64,000 nucleotides of DNA from a bacterium (GTDB lineage Bacteria; JAMCPX01). The notes below the pieces were generated by a model that had not been told where the DNA came from, made no database searches, and worked only from the letters and a program-made list of their open reading frames with translations. The stretch lies in contig JAJYUJ010000007.1 of assembly GCA_021792615.1 (NCBI GenBank), forward strand, positions 1-64,000, in the 5' to 3' direction. A program made the translations under genes and the position numbers. Shown here piece after piece: positions 15,510 through 24,538 of this stretch. Position 1 is the first letter of the stretch, and each line of letters starts with the position of its first letter.

Positions 15510-15881
15510 TCAATACTCAATCGTACCCTTGTCCTCTATTGTTTTGTCCGTATGCATATTGACGGGAAATATGCTGTTGACAACTATCTCCACCCTGGAT
15601 CGCGTCTTTTCCTCGCCGCCGACCTTGATGTTGTACTTAACCTGTCTCAACCTGCCGTCTATGAGTATCTGATCCGCTTTTTTGACGTTCTGTTCGATAA
15701 ACTCCGCGACCTTTCCAAAAGCGACGGCGTCGAAGAAACTGGCCTCGGATTCCTGCCGGTCTTTCGCGTAATGATTAACGGCCAGTTTAAGATTTGCGAC
15801 AGCTATTCCATCCGCGGTATATTTTATCGTTGGATCTTCCGTCAGCCTTCCGGCGATCACTACCTTGTTGAGTTCCGGCAT
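15510..15881 (-). CDS. ssb: Single-stranded DNA-binding protein, short tail
   Basis: A 123-residue OB-fold SSB: NKVVIAGRLTEDPTIKYTADG, a strand region with FDAVAFGKVAEF, and GRLRQVKY. Its position between rpsF and rpsR is the standard one. The protein ends DKTIEDKGTIEY and lacks the acidic DDDIPF-type tip through which most bacterial SSBs recruit partner proteins. The disordered linker is also almost absent. It may be a minimal SSB, with a second full-length SSB encoded elsewhere. The Shine-Dalgarno sequence is weak. Confidence 0.93.
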   Translation of the reverse strand: MPELNKVVIAGRLTEDPTIKYTADGIAVANLKLAVNHYAKDRQESEASFFDAVAFGKVAEFIEQNVKKADQILIDGRLRQVKYNIKVGGEEKTRSRVEIVVNSIFPVNMHTDKTIEDKGTIEY

Positions 15882-15891
15882 AGAACATTTC

Positions 15892-16185
15892 TTAAGCTGT
15901 TGTGTCTGGCCGTATCGTCAGATATCTCAGTACTCCGTCCGTGATTTTGAGGGTTCTTTCGGCTTCGCTTATAGTATTGTTTTCACCTTTGATAATGTTC
16001 AATATATAGGTGCCCCTTTGTTTCCTTTTGATGGGGTAAGCCAGCTTTTTATCGCCTAAGTTCTGCTGATCCAGAAGTTCACCGTTACGCTTAATGGTGC
16101 TGCTGATCTTTTCTATCACAGTTTTCATGTTCTCTTCCGGCAGAGAACTGTCGACGATGTACATCAACTCATACGTTCTTATCAT
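15892..16185 (-). CDS. rpsF: Ribosomal protein bS6
   Basis: A 97-residue bS6 (MIRTYELMYIVDSSLPEE, GDKKLAYPIKRKQRGTYI, TLKITDGVLRYLTIR). It binds bS18 on the small-subunit platform and in many bacteria also regulates its own operon. First gene of the rpsF-ssb-rpsR-rplI-dnaB block, with a GGGAGG site before the ATG. Confidence 0.97.
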   Translation of the reverse strand: MIRTYELMYIVDSSLPEENMKTVIEKISSTIKRNGELLDQQNLGDKKLAYPIKRKQRGTYILNIIKGENNTISEAERTLKITDGVLRYLTIRPDTTA

Positions 16186-16288
16186 CTTATCCTCCCTTTG
16201 GATTTTATAAGCCCTTCTTTTTTGAAGAGCAGAGATTATCTACTATTTAAATTAACTTTGTATAAAGTCAAGGACATTCAATTCTCCA

Positions 16289-16324
16289 ACAAAAAACGGG
16301 CGGTCAGATACCCGGCCGCCCGTT
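16289..16324 (-). terminator. Rho-independent terminator after hsp20
   Basis: On the minus strand, AACGGGCGG (16316-16324) pairs with CCGCCCGTT (16295-16303) around a 12-base loop and is followed by a T tract. It lies just past the hsp20 stop and separates the dnaK-hsp20 unit from rpsF. Confidence 0.85.
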
Positions 16325-16342
16325 GAGGAGAAGGCTTTCGCC

Positions 16343-16792
16343 TTATTCAATTTCCACGTTTACCTGTTTTGGTTTCGCTGCCTCTGTCTTGGGTATGGTT
16401 ACCTCCAGTACACCGTCCTTGAATTTCGCCTTCACCTTGTCTTTGTCAACGGATGCAGGAAGAGTAAAGGAGCGGGTAAAAGAACCATAGGCTCTTTCCA
16501 TCCGGTAGTAGTTTTCCTCTTTCGTCTCTTTTTCGGATTTTCTCTCACCCTTGAGGGTCAGCATATTGTCTTTTACTTCTATGGAAAAATCTTTTTTCTC
16601 CATGCCTGGCAATTCAGCTTTCAGCACAACATTGTCCTTGGTTTCATAAATATCAACGGCCGGATTCCATGATCCTGCTGATAGCTCAACATCGGGGAAC
16701 CTAACCCTCCCCATATTCTCGTCAAACAACCTGTTGATCCTGTCCTGAATGGTGGTAAGCTCTTTAAAGGGGTCCCACTTCATTATCGCCAT
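16343..16792 (-). CDS. Small heat-shock protein, Hsp20 family
   Basis: A 149-residue alpha-crystallin-type holdase. It opens MAIMKWDPFKELTTIQDRINRLF and has the crystallin domain (PAVDIYETKDNVVLKAELPG, ending FKDGVLEVTIPK). The ATG at 16792 is chosen because GGGAGGTG lies 8 bases before it; the open frame extends to TTG 16813 only by reading through that site. It follows dnaK on the same strand and ends at a strong terminator, suggesting a co-transcribed heat-shock unit. Confidence 0.93.
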   Translation of the reverse strand: MAIMKWDPFKELTTIQDRINRLFDENMGRVRFPDVELSAGSWNPAVDIYETKDNVVLKAELPGMEKKDFSIEVKDNMLTLKGERKSEKETKEENYYRMERAYGSFTRSFTLPASVDKDKVKAKFKDGVLEVTIPKTEAAKPKQVNVEIE

Positions 16793-16853
16793 GTTTTTTT
16801 CACCTCCCTTCAACGAATTTATTCAACGAAAAGCCTCAACCTTTCTGGCGGGT

Positions 16854-18761
16854 TTACTTTTTCTCCTCAAATTCAGCATCTATTACATCTTCTTTCTTGG
16901 CTGACTCTTCGCCCTGAGCGGATTGTGCCTGTTCCGCATCAGGAGCACCTTTGCCTGCTGCCGATGCCTTTTTATACATCTCCTCTGCAAGATGGTGTGA
17001 GTCTTTGTTCAGCTGCTCAATGGATGCCTTCATCTTATCGATATCCCTTTCCTGGAGTACTGCTTTGGCCTTTTCTATGCTTTCTTCCAGCCTTTTGGTT
17101 TCATCCGGGTTCAGTTTGTCTTTATTCTCGTTAATCAGCTTCTGAATACTGTAGATGAGGCTGTCCAAATTGTTGGCAACCTCTATGGTCTCTTTGTTCT
17201 TTTTGTCTTCTTCCGCATGTTTCTCGGCCTCTTTTACCATCTTCTCGACGTCCTCTTTCGCAAGGCCGCTTGATGCCGTGATAACGATCTTCTGCTCTTT
17301 CGCTGTTGCGAGATCCTTTGCCGATACATTCAGGATACCGTTTGCGTCGATATCGAAGGTAACCTCAACCTGAGGTATCCCCCTCGGTGCCGGAGGTAAG
17401 CCTACAAGCTGGAACCTGCCGAGCGTCCTGTTTGCGCCTGCCATCTCCCGTTCACCCTGCAGTATGTGTATTTCTACACTTGTCTGATTGTCTGCTGCGG
17501 TCGTGAAGATCTCGCTCTTCCGTGTCGGTATCGTCGTATTCCTGTTGATGAGTTTCGTCATGACGCCGCCGAGGGTCTCTATGCCGAGTGAAAGCGGCGT
17601 AACATCGAGCAAAAGCACATCCTTTACCTCGCCGGAAAGCACGGCCGCCTGTATGGCTGCACCGACAGCAACAACCTCGTCCGGATTCACCCCTTTATGG
17701 GGTTCCTTGCCGAAGAATTCCTTTACCATCTGCTGGATCTTGGGCATTCTTGTTTGTCCGCCGACCAGCACAACCTCGTTGATTTCAGATGCTTTCAGCC
17801 CTGCATCTTTTAAAGCCTGCTTCATGGGTTCAAAGCTCAGCTCAAGAAGATCCATACACAACTGTTCCAGCTTTGCCCTGCTCAATTTCAGAATCAAGTG
17901 TTTTGGTCCTGCTGCGTCTGCCGTAATAAAGGGCAGGTTTATCTCCGATTCCATGGTGGATGAAAGCTCTATCTTTGCCTTTTCCGCAGCTTCTTTCAGA
18001 CGCTGTATGGCCATGATATCTTTACTGAGGTCTATGCCCTGGTCTTTCTTAAACTCGCCGATGATCCATTCAACAATGCGCTGGTCCACATTATCGCCCC
18101 CGAGGTGCGTATTCCCGTTCGTGGATTTGACTTCTACGATATTCTCGCCGACTTCAAGGATCGATATATCGAACGTGCCGCCTCCGAAATCATAGACCGC
18201 TATTACTTCTTCCTTCTTTTTATCAAGACCGTATGCAAGTGCAGCTGCCGTAGGTTCATTGATTATCCTTTTTACATCAAGCCCTGCTATCTTGCCCGCA
18301 TCCTTTGTCGCCTGTCGCTGACTGTCATTAAAATATGCCGGAACGGTTATGACCGCCTCTGTAACCTTTTCACCCAGGTATGCCTCGGCAGCCTTTTTCA
18401 GCTTCTGAAGAATCATTGCGGATATTTCCGGGGGAGAATAAAGTTTTCCCTTTATATTGACCCGTACGTCCTGGTTATCCGCGGAGACAACCTTGTACGG
18501 TACCATCTTCATCTCTTCCGTTACCTCGTTATATCGTCTTCCCATGAACCTCTTTATAGAATAAACCGTATTTTCTGCGTTGGTCACCGCCTGCCTTTTT
18601 GCAACCTGGCCGACAAGGATCTCTCCTTCCTTTGTAAAACCGACGACCGATGGTGTTAACCTGCTCCCCTCTTCATTGGGGATAACAACCGGTTCGCCCT
18701 TTTCAACAAAGGCCACAACAGAATTAGTAGTACCTAAATCAATACCTATGACTTTTCCCAT
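16854..18761 (-). CDS. dnaK: Chaperone DnaK (Hsp70)
   Basis: A 635-residue Hsp70. The nucleotide-binding domain shows [13 protein letters not shown], the [11 protein letters not shown] phosphate loop and [11 protein letters not shown]. The substrate domain starts after [14 protein letters not shown], and the protein ends in the acidic [10 protein letters not shown] tail of bacterial DnaK. grpE and dnaJ are not adjacent. hsp20 follows after about 60 bases. A CIRCE element is not seen upstream. Confidence 0.98.
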   Translation of the reverse strand: MGKVIGIDLGTTNSVVAFVEKGEPVVIPNEEGSRLTPSVVGFTKEGEILVGQVAKRQAVTNAENTVYSIKRFMGRRYNEVTEEMKMVPYKVVSADNQDVRVNIKGKLYSPPEISAMILQKLKKAAEAYLGEKVTEAVITVPAYFNDSQRQATKDAGKIAGLDVKRIINEPTAAALAYGLDKKKEEVIAVYDFGGGTFDISILEVGENIVEVKSTNGNTHLGGDNVDQRIVEWIIGEFKKDQGIDLSKDIMAIQRLKEAAEKAKIELSSTMESEINLPFITADAAGPKHLILKLSRAKLEQLCMDLLELSFEPMKQALKDAGLKASEINEVVLVGGQTRMPKIQQMVKEFFGKEPHKGVNPDEVVAVGAAIQAAVLSGEVKDVLLLDVTPLSLGIETLGGVMTKLINRNTTIPTRKSEIFTTAADNQTSVEIHILQGEREMAGANRTLGRFQLVGLPPAPRGIPQVEVTFDIDANGILNVSAKDLATAKEQKIVITASSGLAKEDVEKMVKEAEKHAEEDKKNKETIEVANNLDSLIYSIQKLINENKDKLNPDETKRLEESIEKAKAVLQERDIDKMKASIEQLNKDSHHLAEEMYKKASAAGKGAPDAEQAQSAQGEESAKKEDVIDAEFEEKK

Positions 18762-18782
18762 GACTTTACTCCTTTACCTTTA

Positions 18783-18810
18783 AAAATAATCATTTCTCGG
18801 CTATCGTCAA
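18783..18810 (-). promoter_or_regulatory. Candidate dnaK promoter
   Basis: On the minus strand, TTGACG (18805-18810) and TATTTT (18783-18788) lie 16 bases apart, just upstream of the dnaK ribosome-binding site. The match is fair. No CIRCE inverted repeat and no clear sigma-32 sequence are visible, so how heat-shock control is achieved is unresolved. Confidence 0.4.
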
Positions 18811-18910
18811 TATTTGCAGGCTATATTGCAATATTTGTCATTTTTACAAATAAGCACTACTTTTAACAGATACAAGGACAGGTAAAAGTGGAATGAATCT
18901 TTCAAAGTGT

Positions 18911-18918
18911 GCTATACT
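18911..18918 (+). promoter_or_regulatory. Extended -10 promoter of the HEAT/HD-GYP operon
   Basis: TGCTATACT (TGn plus TATACT at 18913-18918) lies about 30 bases upstream of the gene at 18945. There is no good -35 box, as is acceptable for extended -10 promoters. It faces away from dnaK. Confidence 0.42.
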
Positions 18919-18944
18919 ATACATGAACGTAACCTATAAAAAAT

Positions 18945-20474
18945 ATGGATATTAAAAACAAAACACCGGAAACCCTGATACTGACCGAACTGGAAAAGCT
19001 GATTCGGCTGTTTTCCTTTTATCCCGCGGGACACTCCTATTTACAGGTAGCTTCTGTACGTATACTGACGGCAATAAAACAGCAGTTCGGCACCTTAAAA
19101 AACGTGCTGTATACCATAGACCGAAGGCATGTTTTCATAAACGACAACCCGCTCGACGGCTTTGAAAAACTTTCCAAATTGCTTTTTTACAAAAGGATAA
19201 AGACCCTGATACTGCACAGTACGGTCAAATCCGAAGAGTTGCTCACCTTTATTCATGAGATATCCTCCGGGGATCTTATTTTACCGAAGGACAAGAGTAT
19301 CAAACAGATGCTGTTCAAACATAATATCACCGGCATCGAGGTGGATGAGGTAGATTACGATACAATCCGGGAAGAGCTTGACAACGACATGGATCAGCAG
19401 GCAGACAATGCCGAGGAAGAGGTAAACCTCGAGAACGTTGTACAGGACCTTACCAATGACGAGCAGGAAGCGATACGGCTTATAAACCTTATCGAAAAGG
19501 AAAATGCGCCCCAGCGGTACAGCGATCTGTCGGATGCGCTGGCCGTCATCATAGAAAGGCTCTCGGAGATAGAACGGTACGAGATCCCGCTTATAGCCAT
19601 ACGGACATTCACCCAGCATGTATACCAAAAAAACAAGGACAGGGATATTGCCGCGAGGGCAAAAACCATGGTTGAGGTCATATCCGCAGGAAAGGGTATA
19701 ATCCCGAAAATTATAGAGCCAATCGTAACAGGTAACCCCTATTATTATGCGTCATCCGTCAAAACGGTAACTATCGTGGGAGAACCCGCACTCGACGAAC
19801 TGACCGGTATCATGATCACTACCGATGTACTGCAATCCATCAAATTTATTGCAAGGGCACTATCCGTATTTCAAAAGCAGGCATACATGCATTTACAGAA
19901 GGTTATCCTTTCCGATAACTATAAATCCTCTCTGGTGGCTATAGATACTGCAGTGCATATAAAGACCGGTTCGGAACCGACTCTATCCGCGGGGCTCACC
20001 CACAAAGATATGCGGATCCGGAAAAGGGCACTGCAGGCATTGTTCGAGGTCAACACGGCACACGGGAACATTATAATCGAAAAACTGCTAACCACCAATA
20101 AAGAGCAGAGAATGACCGACCTTATCATCACGCTGATAGGAAAGTACAAACGACAGATGTTTATTCCATGGATCAAGCACATGCTGCGCGACCCTGCTGT
20201 TGCATACTCCATTAAACACGATGCCCTGCTCGTCCTCGGAGAGCTCGGCAGCAAGGAGGCAACAAGCGTCATCATCGAATCCGCTTTTGATCCGTCTGCA
20301 TTCCTGCCGAAGCAATACCCGGACATAAAGATTGCCGGTATAAAAGCGCTCGGAGCTGCCATGAATGAAATTGCTATTGCAAATCTTGTAAAGTTGTTGG
20401 AACATAAGGAAGAACGCATAAGGACGACGACGTGGAATACGCTCAATGAAATCGGGAAGAAATTAAATGCATGA
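18945..20474 (+). CDS. HEAT-repeat protein paired with an HD-GYP protein
   Basis: A 509-residue cytoplasmic protein with no signal peptide. Its N-terminus (LEKLIRLFSFYPAGHSYLQ) resembles the N-terminus of the downstream HD-GYP protein (SVRNLSLYPRTHPTVQTA), with a shared phrase on a short helical-strand domain, so the two probably share an N-terminal module. Residues ~130-170 are acidic and probably flexible. The C-terminal ~300 residues form HEAT-like helical repeats (for example AVAYSIKHDALLVLGELGSKEA and IAIANLVKLLEHKEERIR). Its end overlaps the next ORF by 8 bases, so the products are likely made together and may form a complex. Function is unknown. The Shine-Dalgarno sequence is weak. Confidence 0.72.
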   Translation: MDIKNKTPETLILTELEKLIRLFSFYPAGHSYLQVASVRILTAIKQQFGTLKNVLYTIDRRHVFINDNPLDGFEKLSKLLFYKRIKTLILHSTVKSEELLTFIHEISSGDLILPKDKSIKQMLFKHNITGIEVDEVDYDTIREELDNDMDQQADNAEEEVNLENVVQDLTNDEQEAIRLINLIEKENAPQRYSDLSDALAVIIERLSEIERYEIPLIAIRTFTQHVYQKNKDRDIAARAKTMVEVISAGKGIIPKIIEPIVTGNPYYYASSVKTVTIVGEPALDELTGIMITTDVLQSIKFIARALSVFQKQAYMHLQKVILSDNYKSSLVAIDTAVHIKTGSEPTLSAGLTHKDMRIRKRALQALFEVNTAHGNIIIEKLLTTNKEQRMTDLIITLIGKYKRQMFIPWIKHMLRDPAVAYSIKHDALLVLGELGSKEATSVIIESAFDPSAFLPKQYPDIKIAGIKALGAAMNEIAIANLVKLLEHKEERIRTTTWNTLNEIGKKLNA

Positions 20475-21825
20475 GAACGAACAATTGAATGAATTTATAA
20501 CGCTTATCACCGGGAGCGTTAGAAACCTGTCTCTGTATCCCAGAACACACCCAACGGTTCAAACCGCGGTAAAAAGAGCGAACACCATACTGCACAAGCT
20601 GCTGTCTACGCAGCGGGAGATCGTCGTTGCGGTCATAAAGAATACCCTCCTTATAGAAAAGACACCGTTTTATACCACGACCAAGGGCATAGAGGAGTTC
20701 ATTGACCGGCTTGCAAGGATAGGAATCAACGGGATCGTATTTTACAGGACGATCAACGAGAAGGAAATACTCATCCTGCTTGAAAGCATGATAATTCCGC
20801 CCGAAGATCTCAACAAACAGGGCGGCATAGCGCTCAGACTCAAGAACCTCGGGGTAAAAGGCATCGAGATCAAAAAAATAGAAGAGGATATCAAAACGGA
20901 GATTTTCAAAACATACACGGCAGCACGGGATGAGATCTTCAACATCATGAGCGAGCTGCGACTCGGACATATACCCGAAAAGACGACGATAAAGGAAATT
21001 ATCAGTGACCTGAACGATGCTATGCTGAAAGACAAAAACACCCTCCTCTGTCTTACTATGCTTCAGGACTATGACGAATACACGTTCAACCATTCCGTGA
21101 ATGTCGGCATACTGTCGCTCTCACTCGCACAGGAACTGGGATTTAAGAGCGACGAGCTTTTACATGTCGGGCTTGCTGGTATGCTTCACGATATAGGTAA
21201 AACAAGGGTACAAAGGGACATCATACTCAAACCTTCAAAGCTCAGTTCTGAAGAATGGGTCGAGATGAAAAAGCACCCGGTTCACAGCAGAAACATTATA
21301 AAAGAAATAGGCGGCATAAGCGATACGACGGCTACCTACGTTTTGTATCATCATCTCAGGCGGAACCTTTCGGGATATCCGGACTCAAACGGCATACCGG
21401 AACAGCCCGATGGATCGAAAATAGTAGCCATTGCGGACACCTATGACTCTATGACAACCCTGCGGCCGTATCAAAAAAGATTTGATCCCCGGGAATCCAT
21501 CGAATTCATCAATAACAGGGCAGGAGAAGATTTCGAACAGAATTATGTCAAGGCGTTCATAAAAGCACTCGGTATATACCCTGTCGGTTCCGTGGTCAGG
21601 TTTGATACAAACGAAATCGGTGTCGTGACAAAGATCAGCGATTCGGACCCTCTCCGGCCTTCCGTAAAACTCATCATGGATGAAAATGGAGGCACGATAA
21701 ATAAAATAGAAGAGGTATCTCTTGAGGAAAAAGACCCCTCGACCCGCCGGTATAAGCGTACCATAGCCGGTACCGTCGGCACAGCGCAGCAGGGCCTGCT
21801 CGATCTGAACAAATACCTGAAATAA
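20467..21825 (+). CDS. HD-GYP domain phosphodiesterase-like protein
   Basis: A 452-residue protein. The N-terminal ~190 residues form the module shared with the preceding protein, and an HD-GYP domain follows. H241-D242 lie in GMLHDIGKTRV, a second His pair is in LYHHLRRNLSGYPDSNG (GYP at 303-305), and IVAIADTYDSMTTLRPYQ gives the later metal-site Asp. Active HD-GYP proteins hydrolyse cyclic di-GMP. The usual HH-x-x-x-D-G-x-GYP is altered to HHLRRNLSGYP, so activity should not be assumed. The C-terminus adds a small SH3-like tail (YPVGSVVRFDTNEIGVV), common in this group. Confidence 0.85.
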   Translation: MHENEQLNEFITLITGSVRNLSLYPRTHPTVQTAVKRANTILHKLLSTQREIVVAVIKNTLLIEKTPFYTTTKGIEEFIDRLARIGINGIVFYRTINEKEILILLESMIIPPEDLNKQGGIALRLKNLGVKGIEIKKIEEDIKTEIFKTYTAARDEIFNIMSELRLGHIPEKTTIKEIISDLNDAMLKDKNTLLCLTMLQDYDEYTFNHSVNVGILSLSLAQELGFKSDELLHVGLAGMLHDIGKTRVQRDIILKPSKLSSEEWVEMKKHPVHSRNIIKEIGGISDTTATYVLYHHLRRNLSGYPDSNGIPEQPDGSKIVAIADTYDSMTTLRPYQKRFDPRESIEFINNRAGEDFEQNYVKAFIKALGIYPVGSVVRFDTNEIGVVTKISDSDPLRPSVKLIMDENGGTINKIEEVSLEEKDPSTRRYKRTIAGTVGTAQQGLLDLNKYLK

Positions 21826-21829
21826 CGCT

Positions 21830-22897
21830 CTAATTCTTTGCTCTACTGTACTGTTTTGGCCATGGTATATCGGCTTTGAGCACTTTGGCGGCATACAGGG
21901 GCCAGTACGGGTTTCTCAACACTTCTCTTCCCATAACAACCGCATCTGCAACGCCCGTTGCGATGATCTGCTCCGCCTGAAACGGATCGGTAATCATACC
22001 CACGGTCCCTGTTGCTATACCGGCATCCTTTCTTACTGCATAGGCAAAGGGTGTCTGATACCCCGGGCCCTCGGGTATAACCGCATACGGCACCAGACCA
22101 CCGCTCGAGCAATCGATCAGGTCTATGCCGGACTGTTTGAGCATGGATGCAAACCGCACGGTTTGCTCAATATCCCAGCCACCCTCAACCCAATCTGTCG
22201 AGGATACCCGCACAAAGACAGGCAGGTTGTCCGGCCATTGTTTCCGTACAGTTTGGGCAACCAGCAACGGCATCCTGATGCGGTTGTCGAAACCGCCTCC
22301 ATAAGCATCGGTCCGGTGATTTGAAAGCGGAGACAGAAATTCATGAAGCAGGTAACCGTGTGCCATGTGTATCTCTATGACCTCAAACCCGGCTTCGATG
22401 CTTCGTTGAACAGCGGATGAAAACTGTGTTACTACCTCATGGATTTGATCTTGTGTCATCTCCACCGGTGTCTGGTAATATTCGGCAAACGGGATCGACG
22501 AGGGTGCCATGGGCTGCCATGCCTGGTCTCCCCGCGGGATAGGTTTACCGCCGTTCCACGGGGCATACGTCGAAGCCTTGCGTCCAGCATGTGCGAGCTG
22601 GACGCCCGGCACGGCTCCCTGTGCCTTGATAAAAGCGGTTATGCGTTTAAGCTGCTGGATGTGCTCGTCCGACCACAAGCCGAGGTCATCCGGCGAAATA
22701 CGGCCCTCGGGCGAAACAGCCGTGGCCTCGGTCATCACCAGTCCTGCCCCGCCGACCGCTCGGCTGCCCAGATGTACCAGATGCCAGTCTGAGGCCATGC
22801 CATTCTCGCACGAATACTGGCACATCGGCGACATAAAAATGCGGTTCTTGAATTCGATTTCACGCAACGTCAGTTTGGAAAATAATTTTGCTTCCAT
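21830..22897 (-). CDS. namA: NADPH dehydrogenase, old yellow enzyme family
   Basis: A 355-residue FMN-dependent ene-reductase of the YqjM/NamA class. It opens with LFSKLTLREIEFKNRIFMSPMCQYS (active-site Cys and Tyr region) and contains QLAHAGRKAS, the catalytic HMAHGYLLHEFLSP histidine segment, RTDAYGGGFDNR and the C-terminal FMN site (MVMGREVLRNPYW). It reduces activated C=C bonds of enals, enones and nitro compounds. The ATG at 22897 with GGAGG just before it is chosen over the GTG two codons earlier. It faces the HD-GYP gene with a 4-base gap and no visible terminator. Confidence 0.92.
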   Translation of the reverse strand: MEAKLFSKLTLREIEFKNRIFMSPMCQYSCENGMASDWHLVHLGSRAVGGAGLVMTEATAVSPEGRISPDDLGLWSDEHIQQLKRITAFIKAQGAVPGVQLAHAGRKASTYAPWNGGKPIPRGDQAWQPMAPSSIPFAEYYQTPVEMTQDQIHEVVTQFSSAVQRSIEAGFEVIEIHMAHGYLLHEFLSPLSNHRTDAYGGGFDNRIRMPLLVAQTVRKQWPDNLPVFVRVSSTDWVEGGWDIEQTVRFASMLKQSGIDLIDCSSGGLVPYAVIPEGPGYQTPFAYAVRKDAGIATGTVGMITDPFQAEQIIATGVADAVVMGREVLRNPYWPLYAAKVLKADIPWPKQYSRAKN

Positions 22898-23044
22898 AAA
22901 CACCTCCAGCCTTTATTTATTCCTTTTATAGTAATGCACTATGAACAATTCGTAAAGTCGCGGTATCGGAATGATGATCGTTTTATTCCGGGATCCGGGT
23001 TACCGGCTTTATGGAGGGATGAATGGTTGCATGCAAAAAAAACA

Positions 23045-23073
23045 TTGACTTAATGGAAACATTTCTCTATTTA
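23045..23073 (+). promoter_or_regulatory. Candidate promoter of the homospermidine operon
   Basis: TTGACT (23045-23050) and TATTTA (23068-23073) are 17 bases apart. Initiation would then fall only about ten bases before the ATG at 23090, and there is no Shine-Dalgarno sequence, so the message may be nearly leaderless. Confidence 0.45.
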
Positions 23074-23089
23074 TTGCAGTACATAATCC

Positions 23090-24535
23090 ATGAAACTAAC
23101 CTTCAACAACAAAATTTTAATTATAGGGTACGGCGCCGTTTCCCGGTGCACGCTCCCCATTTTTCTCGATCATATCGATGCACCGAGGAAAAACATCACG
23201 ATCATAGATTTTGAGGACAAATCAGGCCCGCTGAAACCATTTACCGATACGGGAATAAATTTCGTCCATAAAAAGATAACGCCGGAAAACCTGACATCGG
23301 TTTTGGATACCTATGCAGGCAAAAATGCGCTCATCGTCGATCTGGCATGGAATATAGAAACCACGGACACCTTGACATGGTGTCATCGTAATAACGCTTT
23401 GTACGTAGATACCTCGATCGAATTATGGAATCCCTACAAGAACGACGATATTTTCGAGAAAACCCTTTACCGGAGACAGATGCGGATCAAAGAGCTGAAA
23501 GAAAAGTTCGGGGATTCACCGACAGCTATTTTAGATCATGGAGCGAACCCGGGTTTGATCTCTCATTTTACGAAACAGGGGTTAATGGATATCGCAGACG
23601 CCGTTATAAGAGATAAAAAGTTTTCAGGGGCATTGCTCGAGGAATTATCGGGCTACAAAAAAGGAAAAGATTTTGCAAACTTAGCCAGGGTACTCGGCGT
23701 CAAGGTCATTCATTGCAGCGAACGGGACACCCAGGTGACCAACAAGCCGAAAGAGGTCGATGAATTCGTGAATACCTGGAGTATAGAAGGTTTCCGGGAA
23801 GAAGGGATAGCACCGGCTGAGATGGGCTGGGGTACCCATGAAAAAAAACATCCACCGCTCACCTTCGAGGCACCCTATGGCCCGAAAAACCAGATATTCC
23901 TTGCCCGTATGGGCATGAACACCCGCATTAAATCTTTTGTTCCTGAAGTCGGGCCTATAGAAGGTATGATCGTACGGCACGGAGAGGCATTCGGCATATC
24001 AGACCGGCTGACGGTCTACGATAAAAACGGCGATCCGATCTACAGACCCACCGTGCATTATGCGTACATGCCCTGCCATGAAGCACTGGTTTCCCTGGAT
24101 GAATTGAGGGCAAGAAATTATGAATTGCAGCCGAAGCTCAGGATCATGACCGATGAGATTACCTCGGGGAAAGATATTCTCGGCGCATTATTGATGGGGC
24201 ACCCCTATGATTCCTGGTGGACAGGCTCGATCCTCAGCATCGAAGAAACGAGGAAGATAGCACCCGGACAGAATGCAACAACACTGCAGGTAGCTGCGGG
24301 TGTCGTCTCGGCAGTAAGATACATGATTGAGAACCCCCAAAAGGGCATCCTAATCCCCGACGATATACCCCATGATTATATTTTAACGATAGCAAAGCCT
24401 TATCTTGGAGAACTCCATTCAAAACCGTATGATTGGAATCCGCTGAAAAGCAGACCGGTATTTTTTAAGGAAAACCCGAGACATGCCGTCGACGAAGATC
24501 CGTGGCAGTTCGAGTGTTTCATGCCTTTACCGTGA
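23090..24535 (+). CDS. hss: Homospermidine synthase
   Basis: A 481-residue member of the saccharopine dehydrogenase-like family. A Rossmann NAD site opens the protein (ILIIGYGAVSRCTLPIFL), followed by LIVDLAWNIETTDTLTWCH, DTSIELWNPY and the homospermidine synthase hallmarks ILDHGANPGLISHF, AEMGWGTHE and VPEVGPIEGMIVRHGEA. It condenses two putrescines (or putrescine with spermidine) into homospermidine using NAD. It lies 3 bases before the decarboxylase that would supply putrescine, forming a two-gene pathway. Confidence 0.93.
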   Translation: MKLTFNNKILIIGYGAVSRCTLPIFLDHIDAPRKNITIIDFEDKSGPLKPFTDTGINFVHKKITPENLTSVLDTYAGKNALIVDLAWNIETTDTLTWCHRNNALYVDTSIELWNPYKNDDIFEKTLYRRQMRIKELKEKFGDSPTAILDHGANPGLISHFTKQGLMDIADAVIRDKKFSGALLEELSGYKKGKDFANLARVLGVKVIHCSERDTQVTNKPKEVDEFVNTWSIEGFREEGIAPAEMGWGTHEKKHPPLTFEAPYGPKNQIFLARMGMNTRIKSFVPEVGPIEGMIVRHGEAFGISDRLTVYDKNGDPIYRPTVHYAYMPCHEALVSLDELRARNYELQPKLRIMTDEITSGKDILGALLMGHPYDSWWTGSILSIEETRKIAPGQNATTLQVAAGVVSAVRYMIENPQKGILIPDDIPHDYILTIAKPYLGELHSKPYDWNPLKSRPVFFKENPRHAVDEDPWQFECFMPLP

Positions 24536-24538
24536 ACA

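Noticed and set aside
18762-18944. CIRCE element upstream of dnaK
   Set aside because: No TTAGCACTC-N9-GAGTGCTAA-like inverted repeat is present.
20443-21093. Minus-strand frame of 216 codons opposite the HD-GYP gene
   Set aside because: Antisense shadow of a coding region with clear domain motifs.
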